Notes under the pieces: generated by a model
What the model saw: the letters and a program-made list of their open reading frames with translations, nothing else
Told to the model about the DNA's origin: nothing
Databases searched by the model: none
Position numbers and translations under genes: made by a program
From: Streptomyces chartreusis NRRL 3882
GTDB lineage: Bacteria > Actinomycetota > Actinomycetes > Streptomycetales > Streptomycetaceae
Reading direction: 5' to 3'
Length of the DNA: 64,000 nucleotides
Assembly (NCBI RefSeq): GCF_900236475.1
Contig: NZ_LT963352.1
Coordinates: forward strand, 4,046,501-4,110,500
Part shown: positions 23,558-31,939 of the stretch, piece by piece
How the letters are laid out: every line of letters begins with the position of its first letter
Numbering within the stretch: the stretch's first letter is position 1

Positions 23558-26053
23558 TCAGAAGGAGCGGGGCTTGACGCTGAATCGTTCGACGAGGCCC
23601 TGGGCGAGGAGCCGGTGGGCGGTGAACTGTTCGGCCACCGCTTTAGGATCACTCCAGTTATCCGCGTCAGCGAGCGCGAGCGTCGCCTTGCGCAGCGCCT
23701 CACCCAGCTTCGTCATCATGTCCTCGGTGACGATGCGGGTGCCGGGCGGGGCGACGGCGTTGTTCTCCGGGGTGTTGACGCGGTGCAGCAGTACCGGGGT
23801 GGCAGTGCAGGTCTGGTCATAGGTTTGCTGGAACCAGCTCATGGAGTGAGCCAGCTGCGCGACGTCACTACGCCAGATCTTGTCAGAGGTGGCCCCTGAC
23901 TTGGCTTCCAGAACCAAGTACCTCAACTCCCCGATCGCCCACAGGACGTCCGGCCCGTTGCCGGTCGTGCGCTCCGGTCGCTGGGCCTCGAATCCGAGGT
24001 GATACCCAAGGCGTTCCAGGGCCCGCTCGAAGATGGGGACTCGCTTCGGGTTCGGGTGGTACGTGAGTTCGTCGAGTAGGACGTCGATGCCCACCAGGAG
24101 CTCGTTGCGGTCGCTGTACTTCTCGGCCAGGTAGGCGGCTGCGAGTGCCGCCTGGGTGTCGGTGGCCTTGATCCGGGTGGCCTTGACGCCGTCGATCGGT
24201 CGCAGCAGCTCAGGATTGTGCACCAGCGCCTTGACCAGGGTCTGCTGGGCCCTGGGCTCGTCAGTGAAATGCTGATAGGCAGCGAGTTGTTCCTGGAGGA
24301 ACCCGCGCTCGGCCGGGTCAGTGGCCGCGGCAACCGCCTCGCTCATATGGGTAACGGCCTGCGAATACTGGCCGAGCGCGGCTTGGTCGAAGGCCCTACG
24401 CGCGGGCGCGGCGACCTTGGAGATGGTGCTCTGAGGGTAGGTGACCTCGGCCAGGGCGGTGCGGGCGGCGGAGACCCAGCCCGGGTCACGGCCCAAGACC
24501 TGCGCGATCACGCCTTCGATCTGCTCGAGCTGCTGTCCGGCCAGATGCGAGGCGATCTTGCGGGAGAACTCGATCTGGGCGACGGTGGCAGGGCTGAACC
24601 GGGCCCGGTACCGGGGTGAGGCGATCAGCTGCGACAGGTGCGGTCCCATAAGCAGGACGACGCAGTGGTCATTGACGGAACGCACTCCGCGGCCCATACC
24701 CTGCTCGATGCGCTGCAACTGCCGGTTCACCATCGCATCGGAATCGCCGACGACGATCGCCTCGCGGCGGGTGAGGCCGCCATAAGCCTGCGGCAGACCG
24801 TCCAGGACCAGTACTTCGCATGCTGTGCGGGGCAGGTCGATCCCGTCGTACTTGTTGATCAGCACGACCAAACCGACATGCCGACTGCGCAGTTCCTTGA
24901 CCGCGGACCCGATCTGCTCGGAGTCCGCAGCGGTGATCTTCGCGTACGGCCCCCATGCGGCGGCCTTGCGGTGGGAGGGCACCAGGACTACGACGTTGAC
25001 CCGCTCGGCGAGCTTCGCGGCCATCGCCCGCACAGCCGCGTCGGTGACCGACGGGTTGATGTCCTGGGGGGCGAGGATGAGGCGATCCCCGAGATAGCCG
25101 GCGCTCGCCGGGGTGATCGGAGTCCCCACGGTGGCCGGGTCGGCCGCGAAGTCGGTGACCAAGATGCTGTCGTCGGCCAGAGTCGCGGTCAGGTGGACCC
25201 GGCGCCTCGCCCGCGCGAAGCTGGCAATCTTGCCGATCGGCGGGTACGGCGGTTGGACTTCCAGCCCCTCTCCGGTGAAGACGGCTCGGCAGACAGGCAG
25301 TACATCCTTGACCAGGGGCCAGGACCACTGAAGGTCCTCATCGTCCCGCAAACCGTTCAGAATCGCGCTGACGTCACTGATGCGGCGGGTCCAGGCCCAG
25401 AACGGTACCTGCGCGACCGCCGAGGGGTCCTGCGTTGTCAGGCCCAGGTAGGTGATCTCCGACTGCTGGAGCAGGTCATCGGTGAACAGCTCCAACAGTG
25501 CGGTGAACGCCTCGGCATGCCGGGCTCTCGACAGCGACAGGGTGAACTTCTCTCGCACGGTCGCCAGCGCCGCGTGCGCGTCGTCGACGACGATCGTGCC
25601 GACGTCGGTGACAGGGCGTCCGTCCCCCTGGAGCCCGAAGACGCTCTTGCCGTTGACGAACCGGTGTAGGCTGAGCACGCAGATCGCCTCACCGCTCGCG
25701 AAGCGGGTGGACTTGGGATCCGAGGTCACCTCCAGCCCGAGGTCCACGGCCTGCTCCATCGCCTGCGAGGCGAGATAGGGGTCCGGGGCCAGATACAGCA
25801 CCGGGCCGGCGCTCTCGTTCAGACTCGACTGACAGATCAGAAGCCCCACCAGAGTCTTGCCGCCGCCCGTATTGAGCTTGACGACCAGGTCCTTCTCCGA
25901 GCGCCGGTCGTACCACGCCTGGAGTACCTGTCCCTGCGGGTCACGCAGGAACTCGTACTGGGCAGCACGCCCGGGCAGCGCGTCAAAAAGCACCCGGGGG
26001 TCGGTGGGCGTCGGGGCGGAACCCGATCCGAAGGAAGAGAAGTCGATCACCAT
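23558..26053 (-). CDS. SF2 helicase fused to PD-(D/E)xK-like nuclease domain
   Basis: An 831-aa protein. The helicase motor is at residues 35-500: Walker A LNTGGGKTLVGLL (60-72), motif II VVDDAH (155-160, DDAH in place of DEAH), motif III VHLTATLADD, motif VI IEQGMGRGVRS (about 470). A helical middle region follows (500-680). The C-terminus carries GPDVLWAIGELRY (Asp near 699) and LVLEAKSGATSDKIW (Glu-x-Lys near 714-716), matching the PD-(D/E)xK nuclease core. Helicase-nuclease fusions of this size occur in anti-phage systems such as Hachiman- and Zorya-type loci, but the partner genes of those systems are not seen here. An unclassified defence helicase-nuclease is my preferred reading. Confidence 0.82.
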   Translation of the reverse strand: MVIDFSSFGSGSAPTPTDPRVLFDALPGRAAQYEFLRDPQGQVLQAWYDRRSEKDLVVKLNTGGGKTLVGLLICQSSLNESAGPVLYLAPDPYLASQAMEQAVDLGLEVTSDPKSTRFASGEAICVLSLHRFVNGKSVFGLQGDGRPVTDVGTIVVDDAHAALATVREKFTLSLSRARHAEAFTALLELFTDDLLQQSEITYLGLTTQDPSAVAQVPFWAWTRRISDVSAILNGLRDDEDLQWSWPLVKDVLPVCRAVFTGEGLEVQPPYPPIGKIASFARARRRVHLTATLADDSILVTDFAADPATVGTPITPASAGYLGDRLILAPQDINPSVTDAAVRAMAAKLAERVNVVVLVPSHRKAAAWGPYAKITAADSEQIGSAVKELRSRHVGLVVLINKYDGIDLPRTACEVLVLDGLPQAYGGLTRREAIVVGDSDAMVNRQLQRIEQGMGRGVRSVNDHCVVLLMGPHLSQLIASPRYRARFSPATVAQIEFSRKIASHLAGQQLEQIEGVIAQVLGRDPGWVSAARTALAEVTYPQSTISKVAAPARRAFDQAALGQYSQAVTHMSEAVAAATDPAERGFLQEQLAAYQHFTDEPRAQQTLVKALVHNPELLRPIDGVKATRIKATDTQAALAAAYLAEKYSDRNELLVGIDVLLDELTYHPNPKRVPIFERALERLGYHLGFEAQRPERTTGNGPDVLWAIGELRYLVLEAKSGATSDKIWRSDVAQLAHSMSWFQQTYDQTCTATPVLLHRVNTPENNAVAPPGTRIVTEDMMTKLGEALRKATLALADADNWSDPKAVAEQFTAHRLLAQGLVERFSVKPRSF

Positions 26054-26360
26054 ATGAGCCCCCTGAGGAATCCGGCGCTAACGGGGCCTCCCACCCCCGG
26101 GGCGCCACCGCGACAGACAGTAGCGAAGAGAACAGCGTGTTCACATCTGGGTTGCACCAGGTCCCTGGCTGCGATACGTGGGATCCGATCCAGCGGGCCG
26201 CCGACCAGTTCGGCCCAGCTCCGGCCGGGCTGCGGCACCGGCGGCCCCCAGCCCGGCGCCCATGCATCCGGCGGCGTAGCAGCTGCGCGTCATCCTGATG
26301 CATTCCTTCTGCCTGGTCGCTGGCACTCACAGCCAGGATCAGTTGGCGGCGGATCGTTCC

Positions 26361-26654
26361 ATGGTTCACCCACCCGCCGGTAGTCCGGCGATTATCGTGT
26401 CGGACCGGCTCACCGTCGATCCGCAGCACGCCCCGGCTGCGAACGCCAACGTCTACCTCGCCTCGACCGAGACCATCGAACAGGTCGCCGGTGACGTCTC
26501 CATCGTTTGGCGCGATCTACTTACCAGCGCGGCAGGAATCCAGGCAGAGCAGACACTGCGACAGCACGTTCGATCGGTGATGACGGAACACGGGTGTCTT
26601 CCCACTCAGGTCATTGACCGTCTCACCCAGAACAGGATTCGTCCGGGCGCCTGA
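26361..26654 (+). CDS. Possible small protein, hypothetical
   Basis: A 97-aa frame from ATG 26361, divergent from the helicase-nuclease gene. The part from residue 25 onward (ANVYLASTETIEQVAGDVSI, then WRDLLTSAAGIQAEQTLRQ) has sensible amino-acid composition, while the first 25 residues do not. No motif or ribosome site stands out. It could be a real short gene or chance; the next 440 bp to the DUF6221 gene (26655-27097) and the 300 bp before it show nothing I can identify. Confidence 0.35.
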   Translation: MVHPPAGSPAIIVSDRLTVDPQHAPAANANVYLASTETIEQVAGDVSIVWRDLLTSAAGIQAEQTLRQHVRSVMTEHGCLPTQVIDRLTQNRIRPGA

Positions 26655-27097
26655 GAGGAAGCCACGGCCGTCCCCGCGAGACGGAGGACCAGATCACGGG
26701 GCGGCCGACTGAGAGGCGTGTCCTGAGCCGGCGCGGCCTCCCCGAAGCGGGACGAGTTCCTGGCAGCGAACTCCTCCCGGCGGACGCTGACGCGGTCTGG
26801 AGGGCCCTCGTGGTGGGGGGTGACGAGATGGCCCTGTACGAGCACCTCCAAGCTTAAAAGGCCGAGGCGGGCCCGGTCCCGGCCACCCCCGAAGACCCTC
26901 GTCGAGAAAACGGTGGAGCGACGGCCAGCTCAGGATGCCTCGGCGTCCGCAGTCGTCTCACTTGAGATGCTCGCGGAGATGCGGCGGCGCATCGTGGCAA
27001 GGTCGTCGCGAGTGGCGCTGGGGGCCATGGCGCGGCGCGGACCGACCAGCCTGGTGGATGATGACCCATCAGCGCACCAACAAGGGGGGGCAAGGCG
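26655..27097. other. Gap of about 440 bp, nothing recognised
   Basis: High-GC DNA with no frame that resembles a known family on either strand. Presumably contains the promoter of the DUF6221 gene near its right end, where a purine-rich stretch (aaggggggg) precedes the start. Confidence 0.45.
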
Positions 27098-27490
27098 ATG
27101 AGAAATTTCGACGGCGCGATGCAGTTCCTCAAGGCCCGGCTTCGCGAGGACGAGAAGGCTGCTCGCGCAGTGAAGCCCGGCAAGAGCCAGGACCTGAAAA
27201 CGTTGCAGGCCCGCGTCCTCGCCGACGTCGAGGCCAAGCGCCAGCTCGTGGCGTGGGTGGAGGGCAACTTTGGGACGGCATTGAAGGCGGAAGCGGATGC
27301 CAGGAGCCTACCCGTCTTGAAGAAGGGGGCCGTGCACTTGATCGCTGCTGTTCCCGAGTTTCTCCGTAGTCCGGTGATCGAGAGACTCGTTTGGGCATAC
27401 GCCGACCACCCCGATTACGACCCTGAGTGGGGATTGATCGAGTACGTGCACGAGAACGAGCGCGGTGGGGACAAGCTCAGCACCCGCTGA
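27098..27490 (+). CDS. DUF6221-family protein
   Basis: A 130-aa protein starting ATG 27098 after a G-rich ribosome site. The N-terminus (GAMQFLKARLREDEKAARA, then LKTLQARVLADVEAKRQLV) and the C-terminal HPDYDPEWGLIEYVHENER match DUF6221, a family of small helical proteins common in Streptomyces accessory DNA; assignment is from memory of the pattern. Homologues end near an aspartate-tryptophan motif, as here. Function unknown. It precedes the Abi_C gene by about 220 bp on the same strand. Confidence 0.65.
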   Translation: MRNFDGAMQFLKARLREDEKAARAVKPGKSQDLKTLQARVLADVEAKRQLVAWVEGNFGTALKAEADARSLPVLKKGAVHLIAAVPEFLRSPVIERLVWAYADHPDYDPEWGLIEYVHENERGGDKLSTR

Positions 27491-27709
27491 CTAGGAGACA
27501 TCGCTTTGACTTTGGGGAGCGCCAGAAGGCGTACCGCGGGCCCACATGCTCGGCGGGCAGGGGGCCTAGAGTGCGCCGAGATCCTTAACCTGAGGCTCTG
27601 CTGATGCTCCGCCGTGTGAAGACAGACCTCGCGCAGGCGGCTCAGCGCGGATAAAGACGTTGTCGTAAAAGGTCATGACGCTGTCAGGATCCGCTCGTAT
27701 CTTCAGTCC

Positions 27710-28570
27710 ATGACCGTCACTGCCCGCCGGGAGCTGGTGAGTCCCGCGACCCGCAACGCCTTCCGCGCTCTGGCCACGGACCTCACGCTCCGGATCGTGG
27801 CCGAGCTGTGGGAGGATCACGGATTCGCGCCCATCCCGCCTGAACAGTTGAAGTACCAGGACTCAGGTCAGCGGCGGACCGAGTTCATGCTCTATGCCGA
27901 AGGCGTGGACTGGTCTGACCCCGACCACGTCCGGCGGGCTCTTCTCGTCTTCGAGGACTTCATCCGTGCCTACCGGGACCCCGGGCAGCAGGACACCCCT
28001 ACGTGGCTGGAGAACATCCGCGTTCGCCTGGAGAGGGACGGCTTCTCGCTTGACCAGAGCGGCAAGATCTCGTGGGCGGCGCCGCCTGTTCTGGCCCGTG
28101 ACCTCAGCAACCTGAGCGACCCCTCCGGCATCACGATCGAGTTGGAGCGCATCCGGCGAGACCTGACAACGGACCCGTCAGGTGCGATCGGGGCGGCCAA
28201 GCAGCTCATCGAGGCGACTGCGAAAACCGCCCTCCGGGAGTTGGCCATCGAGATCGACAGCAACGCGGCCCTGCCCTCCCTCATCAACACCGTGCAGAAG
28301 TCGCTGAAACTCGATGCCGCCTCGGCGCCGGCAGGCCCCGACGGAAGCAAAGCGATCAGGAAGGTCCTGTCCGGCGCGATCAACATCGCCGTCGGCGTGG
28401 CCGAGCTGCGCAACCAGGGCTTCGGCAGCGGACACGGCCAGGCGAGCGCCCCGAGCGGCCTAGGGGTCCGCCACGCCCGCCTGACGGTCAACGCCGCCGT
28501 GACCTGGTGCGAGCTGATTCTCGACACGCTGGCGGACCCGGCCGCTCCGTGGCGCAAGGTCACCACCTGA
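27710..28570 (+). CDS. Abortive infection family protein (Abi_C domain)
   Basis: A 286-aa protein. The C-terminal half carries the Abi_C signature: GAIGAAKQLIEATAKTALRE, LPSLINTVQKSLKL, KVLSGAINIAVGVAELRNQG, FGSGHG, then HARLTVNAAVTWCELILDT. The N-terminal 130 residues are a separate helical/beta domain starting with VSPATRNAFRALATDL. In this family the C-terminal domain is found in proteins associated with abortive phage infection (RNA-related effectors, HEPN-like RNases); residues RN-x6-H (RNQGFGSGH) fit a HEPN-type active site. It would act in the cytoplasm and slow growth when triggered. ATG 27710 is supported by the abrupt start of coding bias. Confidence 0.82.
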   Translation: MTVTARRELVSPATRNAFRALATDLTLRIVAELWEDHGFAPIPPEQLKYQDSGQRRTEFMLYAEGVDWSDPDHVRRALLVFEDFIRAYRDPGQQDTPTWLENIRVRLERDGFSLDQSGKISWAAPPVLARDLSNLSDPSGITIELERIRRDLTTDPSGAIGAAKQLIEATAKTALRELAIEIDSNAALPSLINTVQKSLKLDAASAPAGPDGSKAIRKVLSGAINIAVGVAELRNQGFGSGHGQASAPSGLGVRHARLTVNAAVTWCELILDTLADPAAPWRKVTT

Positions 28571-28712
28571 TCTACGTCCAGATCACCTCGGCCCGCCTCG
28601 GCCCGGACATGCCGATCAGGAGCCCCGGGGGGAAACTGGACCTTAGCGTTGCTTCCTTATCCCGCCGTCAGGCCAAGTGTGACCCGATCACTGACCCCTT
28701 GGAATAAATCAT

Positions 28713-28918
28713 CTAGCGGGGAGCCTGAGCGATCCGGTCGCGGAGGTGCTGCGCTGCCGTTTGCATTTGCTCGTCAGGACCGCCCTCGGCCAGTTGGGCC
28801 AAGATGTCGACGAAGATCTCAGTCCGAAGCCGCACGGCCTCCTTTGAGTTGTCGAGGATCGCGCGGTGGAGGACTTCCCAGAGTTCACTCCTCACCGTGG
28901 CTGGGTCGGAGGTGTGGC
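28713..28918 (-). pseudogene. IS-interrupted hypothetical gene, 3' part
   Basis: C-terminal part of the gene whose 5' part is at 30536-31151. It reads SHTSDPATVRSELWEVLHRA, then LDNSKEAVRLRTEIFVDILA, to the stop at 28713. The IS lies upstream of it. Precise removal of the IS and one copy of its TAA duplication restores ...KVLREGL-SHTSDPATV... in frame. The helical C-terminus has no recognised domain. Confidence 0.8.
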
Positions 28919-29008
28919 TAACTGATCGTTTCAAAATGAGATGCGCAGGCTGCGGTGGCACATCGGGCTGCCAGCAAGGTCGAGCAGATATGGACTAGCG
29001 TGTCGGCC

Positions 29009-29650
29009 ATGTGGACGGACGACTGGTTGGCCGACACCCGAACCTCCTACGACACGGCCGCGGTTGGCTACGCCGACTACGTGCGCGATGCCATCGACCG
29101 GCTTCAGTACCTGCGTGCGGCTCTGGCGTTGTTCGCCGAAAGTGTGCGTGCCGCGGGCGGCGGACCGGTGGCAGACATCGGCTGCGGCCCCGGTCACGTC
29201 ACTGGCCACCTTCACACTCTCGGCGTCGACGCCTTCGGCATCGACCTTTCTCCCGGAATGGTCGCGGTTGCCCGGCGCGACCATCCCGGCCTGCGGTTCG
29301 AGGTGGGCTCGATGACGGACCTGGACCTCCCTGACGCCTCGGTCGCCGGATTGCTGGCCTGGCAGTCGTTGATCCACATCCCCGATGATGAGGTGCCGTC
29401 TGTGATCGGGCACTTCCATCGGGCACTGCGGCCGGGCGGACCGCTGCAGCTCCTGTTCCACGTCGGCGACGAATCACGACTGAAGACCGAGGGCTACGGC
29501 GGCCACCCGATGAAGGTCCATGTCCACCGTCGTCAGCCGAGCCAGGTGGCCGCGTGGCTGCGCGACGCTGGATTTGAGGTCGAGGCCCAGATGCTGCTTG
29601 CCCCCGAAGAGAAAGCATCGCAAGCGATTCTTTTCGCACGGCGTAGCTGA
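29009..29650 (+). CDS. Class I SAM-dependent methyltransferase, IS passenger gene
   Basis: A 213-aa protein with the Rossmann-fold methyltransferase motifs: motif I VADIGCGPGHVTGHL (residues about 53-67), post-I GIDLSPGMVAVARRDHPGL, motif II region DLPDASVAGLLAWQSLIHIP, then FHRALRPGGPLQLLFHV. This is the Methyltransf_11/25 type; the substrate cannot be told. ATG 29009 (MWTDDWLADT) is the usual N-terminus for this subgroup. It lies entirely within the IS and in the same direction as the transposase, and its stop overlaps the internal copy of the IS terminal repeat. It has host-like codon bias, so it was probably captured from another Streptomyces. Confidence 0.85.
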   Translation: MWTDDWLADTRTSYDTAAVGYADYVRDAIDRLQYLRAALALFAESVRAAGGGPVADIGCGPGHVTGHLHTLGVDAFGIDLSPGMVAVARRDHPGLRFEVGSMTDLDLPDASVAGLLAWQSLIHIPDDEVPSVIGHFHRALRPGGPLQLLFHVGDESRLKTEGYGGHPMKVHVHRRQPSQVAAWLRDAGFEVEAQMLLAPEEKASQAILFARRS

Positions 29651-29655
29651 TCGTT
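29647..29655 (+). repeat. Internal copy of IS terminal repeat (CTGATCGTT)
   Basis: Nine bases identical to the outer end of the IS, 27 bp before the transposase start, then diverging (gaacag in place of tcaaaa). Interpreted as the former left end before capture of the methyltransferase. Confidence 0.55.
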
Positions 29656-29681
29656 GAACAGCACGTTGCGCTGCGGGTCTT

Positions 29682-30523
29682 GTGTCAGGCGACCTTGGTC
29701 GACAGGCTGTCCGCGTGCGTGCTGATCTTGTTCCTGACGACCTGTGGGAGCGGGTGGCTCCGATGTTGCCGCCCGCTCCCGAGCGGCGGCACCGCTACCC
29801 GGGCAGACTGCGTGTTCCCGATCGGGCGGCCCTCGCCGGTGTCATGTACGTGTTGCGGACGGGCGTCGCCTGGCGCGACGTCCCCGCGGAGACCGTTGGC
29901 TGTTCCGGGGTGACGGCCTGGCGCCGGCTGCGGGACTGGACGGAGGCCGGCGTGTGGCCCCGTCTGCACGCCACCTTGTTGACCGAGCTGCGTCGCGCCG
30001 ACCTGCTGGACTTGGACGACTGCGCTGTAGACGGTTCGCATGTCCGGGCGCTCAAAGGGGGGATCACGTCGGGCCGTCGCCTGTTGACCGCGCCCGTCCC
30101 GGTTCCAAACATCACCTGATCGTCGACCGTCACGGCACACCGCTTGCCGTCAGGCTGACCGGCGGGAACCGGCACGACGCCACCCAGCTCCTGCCGCTGC
30201 TGGAGGCAGTCCCATCGATTCGTGGCCTCCGGGGACGACCTCGCCGTAGACCCCACCGCCTGTATGCCGACCGGGGCTACGATTTCGACAAGTACCGCCG
30301 CCTGCTATGGAAGCGTGGCATCAAGCCGATGATCGCCCGCCGCGGCGTCGCCCACGGTTCCGGGCTGGGTAAAGTGCGCTGGGTGGTCGAACGCGCCTTC
30401 GCCTGGCTGCACCAGTTCAAACGACTTCGCATCCGCTATGAACGACGGGCCGATCTCCACCTGGGTCTGCTCGAACTGGCCTGCAGCATCATCTGCCTCC
30501 GTCGCCTGCGAACCTCATTCTGA
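29682..30523 (+). CDS. IS5-family transposase, two frames joined by -1 frameshift
   Basis: The first frame (GTG 29682) encodes the N-terminal domain (LVPDDLWERVAPMLPPAP) and the first catalytic Asp in DDCAVDGSHVRALKGG. The second frame continues DHVGPSPVDRARPGSKHHLI, the second Asp in LYADRGYDFDKYRR and the Glu in VVERAFAWLHQFKRLRIRY. The switch occurs on AAAGGGGGG at 30054-30062, a classic slippery run. A -1 shift there gives a 280-aa DDE transposase, the normal length. IS427/IS1031-type elements use exactly this strategy, so I treat the gene as functional rather than broken. Without the shift only a short N-terminal protein (29682-30119) would be made. Confidence 0.85.
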
Positions 30524-30535
30524 AACGATCAGTAA

Positions 30536-31151
30536 GCCCCTCGCGGAGTACCTTCTGGACGATCTGTTCCTCGAGGATCCGCGTTGCGGCAACGTAGTCG
30601 TATGCGTGCGGCCGGCCCTCAACTGGCGTGAGCGGGTAGTCCGGCAGGTAGCCCAGTTTGCGAGCCCGCGCGAGCCAACGGCTGGCGGTGATCCCGCTGA
30701 CTCCCCACGTGTCCTGGATGACCTGCCGAGGAGCCCGACCCGTCAATTCCGCATCGACGGCGAACCATGCGACCTGGACGAAGTGTCCCGCGGGCCAGGA
30801 CCGACCGACCTTTACCGACTGAATGCGGGCTTGGGCGTAGACGTCGCCGACCTTGTTGTTCCACTTGGTCCGTAGAGCGCTCTTGACCCTCCCCAGAATG
30901 GTTCCTGTCGGCGCGCGACGGACGGTCTCCCGGGTGATCGCCTCAGGCTTCTCTGGGTCTCGGGGCACGATCGACAGCCTCGTGATGGCCGGCTTCCCGG
31001 CCACCATCCGTCCTTCGACGGAGTAGACCCAGGGGCCTGGGATGTCGGAGTAGGTGACATCGACAGCCTCTGAGCCGTTGGCGAAGGCGTAAACCCATCC
31101 CCAGGTTCCGTCCCCGGCAATGGACATCGCTTCAGTGGGCTCGTCGTCCAC
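30536..31151 (-). pseudogene. IS-interrupted hypothetical gene, 5' part
   Basis: N-terminal 205 residues of a protein of unknown function, ATG at 31151. The first half is beta-rich (GTWGWVYAFANGSEAVDVTY, then WVYSVEGRMVAGKPAITRLS). The second half contains a helix-turn-helix-like segment (DTWGVSGITASRWLARARKL, then GYLPDY), suggesting DNA binding. The frame continues into the IS and stops at 30489. The 3' part is at 28713-28918; joined across the IS the gene would encode 274 residues. Similar proteins occur in Streptomyces accessory DNA, but I cannot name a family. Confidence 0.75.
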
Positions 31152-31295
31152 GATAGTGATAACCCCCCCTCCGTGTTGTCGCCGTCAAAGCCTAGTGTTT
31201 GGCGGCCGCAGCCGGAAGGCTTGGAAGCACAAGGGCACCTCCTGAACAGGTAGTTCGAGGGATAGGCCGATGGCATTCCAGGGAAGGACAGCAGC

Positions 31296-31469
31296 GTGAG
31301 TGCAGGGGAAGGCGGCTCCGGCAGCGAAGGACTGCCGCTGCGGTGGGTGGTCATCCTGCTGGCGAGCTTGATCGGCGGGGTGGCAGTCGGCCGCGTGGAG
31401 GGGCTGGGGGCCGGCGTAACGGTCGCGATTGGGCTGGCAGGGTTCCTTCATCTGGTCATGCGCTCATAG
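31296..31469 (+). CDS. Small membrane protein, hypothetical
   Basis: A 57-aa frame starting with GTG 31296 after gggaagga. Residues 15-52 form two short hydrophobic helices (LRWVVILLASLIGGVAVG; GAGVTVAIGLAGFLHLVM) with a Gly-rich turn. Coding bias is consistent. It lies alone, divergent from the IS-interrupted gene. A downstream inverted repeat (GGGCCCTCTGATGAG...CTCAGAGGGCCC, 31508-31535) could terminate it. No function known. Confidence 0.5.
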   Translation: MSAGEGGSGSEGLPLRWVVILLASLIGGVAVGRVEGLGAGVTVAIGLAGFLHLVMRS

Positions 31470-31507
31470 ACCGTCCGCGCCGGCTGAAGTCGGCTGCGCA
31501 GCACCGT

Positions 31508-31535
31508 GGGCCCTCTGATGAGTCTCAGAGGGCCC
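31508..31535. terminator. Likely intrinsic terminator after small membrane protein gene
   Basis: GGGCCCTCTGATGAGTC followed by TCAGAGGGCCC: the 11-bp arms GGGCCCTCTGA and TCAGAGGGCCC are exact complements around a short loop. Placed between the small plus-strand gene and the minus-strand NUDIX remnant, so it can stop transcription from either side. Confidence 0.6.
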
Positions 31536-31574
31536 ACGGTGCTGGAAGTAGAAGACTCGCTCCGGTCCAGTCCC

Positions 31575-31810
31575 TCACTCGCCCGTGAGAGACCAGGGGT
31601 TGGCGAGGGGGAGCTGGCCGTTCATCGCGGCGTCGCTGTCGGCGTTGACGAGGGCATCGGCGATGTGTCGTCGCAGGATCGGGTCGCTGATGCTGTCGAG
31701 CTCGCGCCAGGCGGCGTCGGAAACCTCTTTGGTCTGGAGGTTGCCGGTGTCGGCGGTGGTGCGGAAGAGGAAGCGGAAGTCGAAGTGCTGATGGGTGGGC
31801 TCGTCCTGCT
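31575..31810 (-). pseudogene. NUDIX hydrolase remnant (C-terminal part)
   Basis: The frame ends at 31575 and contains HQHFDFRFLFRTTADTGNLQ, then KEVSDAAWRELDSISDPILR, the C-terminal strand-helix part of actinobacterial NUDIX proteins. The Nudix box and the N-terminal half are missing; upstream sequence changes abruptly near 31810-31900. A remnant of a once complete gene, cut by a deletion or insertion. Confidence 0.65.
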
Positions 31811-31939
31811 GAGGTTTCCCGGTGCCCGCTGGGGCCTGCCCGCCCACTCGCCGAGCGGGGGCCTCGGAACAGCAGCAGCCGGGCGCCGGAGGTGGTCCGG
31901 TAACTGGTGTCACTGGTCAGCCTGGCCTGACCCCTGCCG

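Larger units (their letters stand above)
28922..30532 (+). mobile_element. IS5-family insertion sequence carrying a methyltransferase passenger
   Basis: Terminal inverted repeats: CTGATCGTTTCAAAATGAG at the left (28922-28940) and CTCATTCTGAAACGATCAG at the right (30514-30532), one mismatch. A 3-bp duplication TAA flanks it (28919-28921 and 30533-30535), fitting the TNA target of the IS1031 subgroup. Length is 1,611 bp, about twice the usual size, because a methyltransferase gene sits between the left repeat and the transposase. A second, internal copy of CTGATCGTT occurs at 29647-29655, just before the transposase, marking what may be the original left end of an 886-bp IS. Confidence 0.88.
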
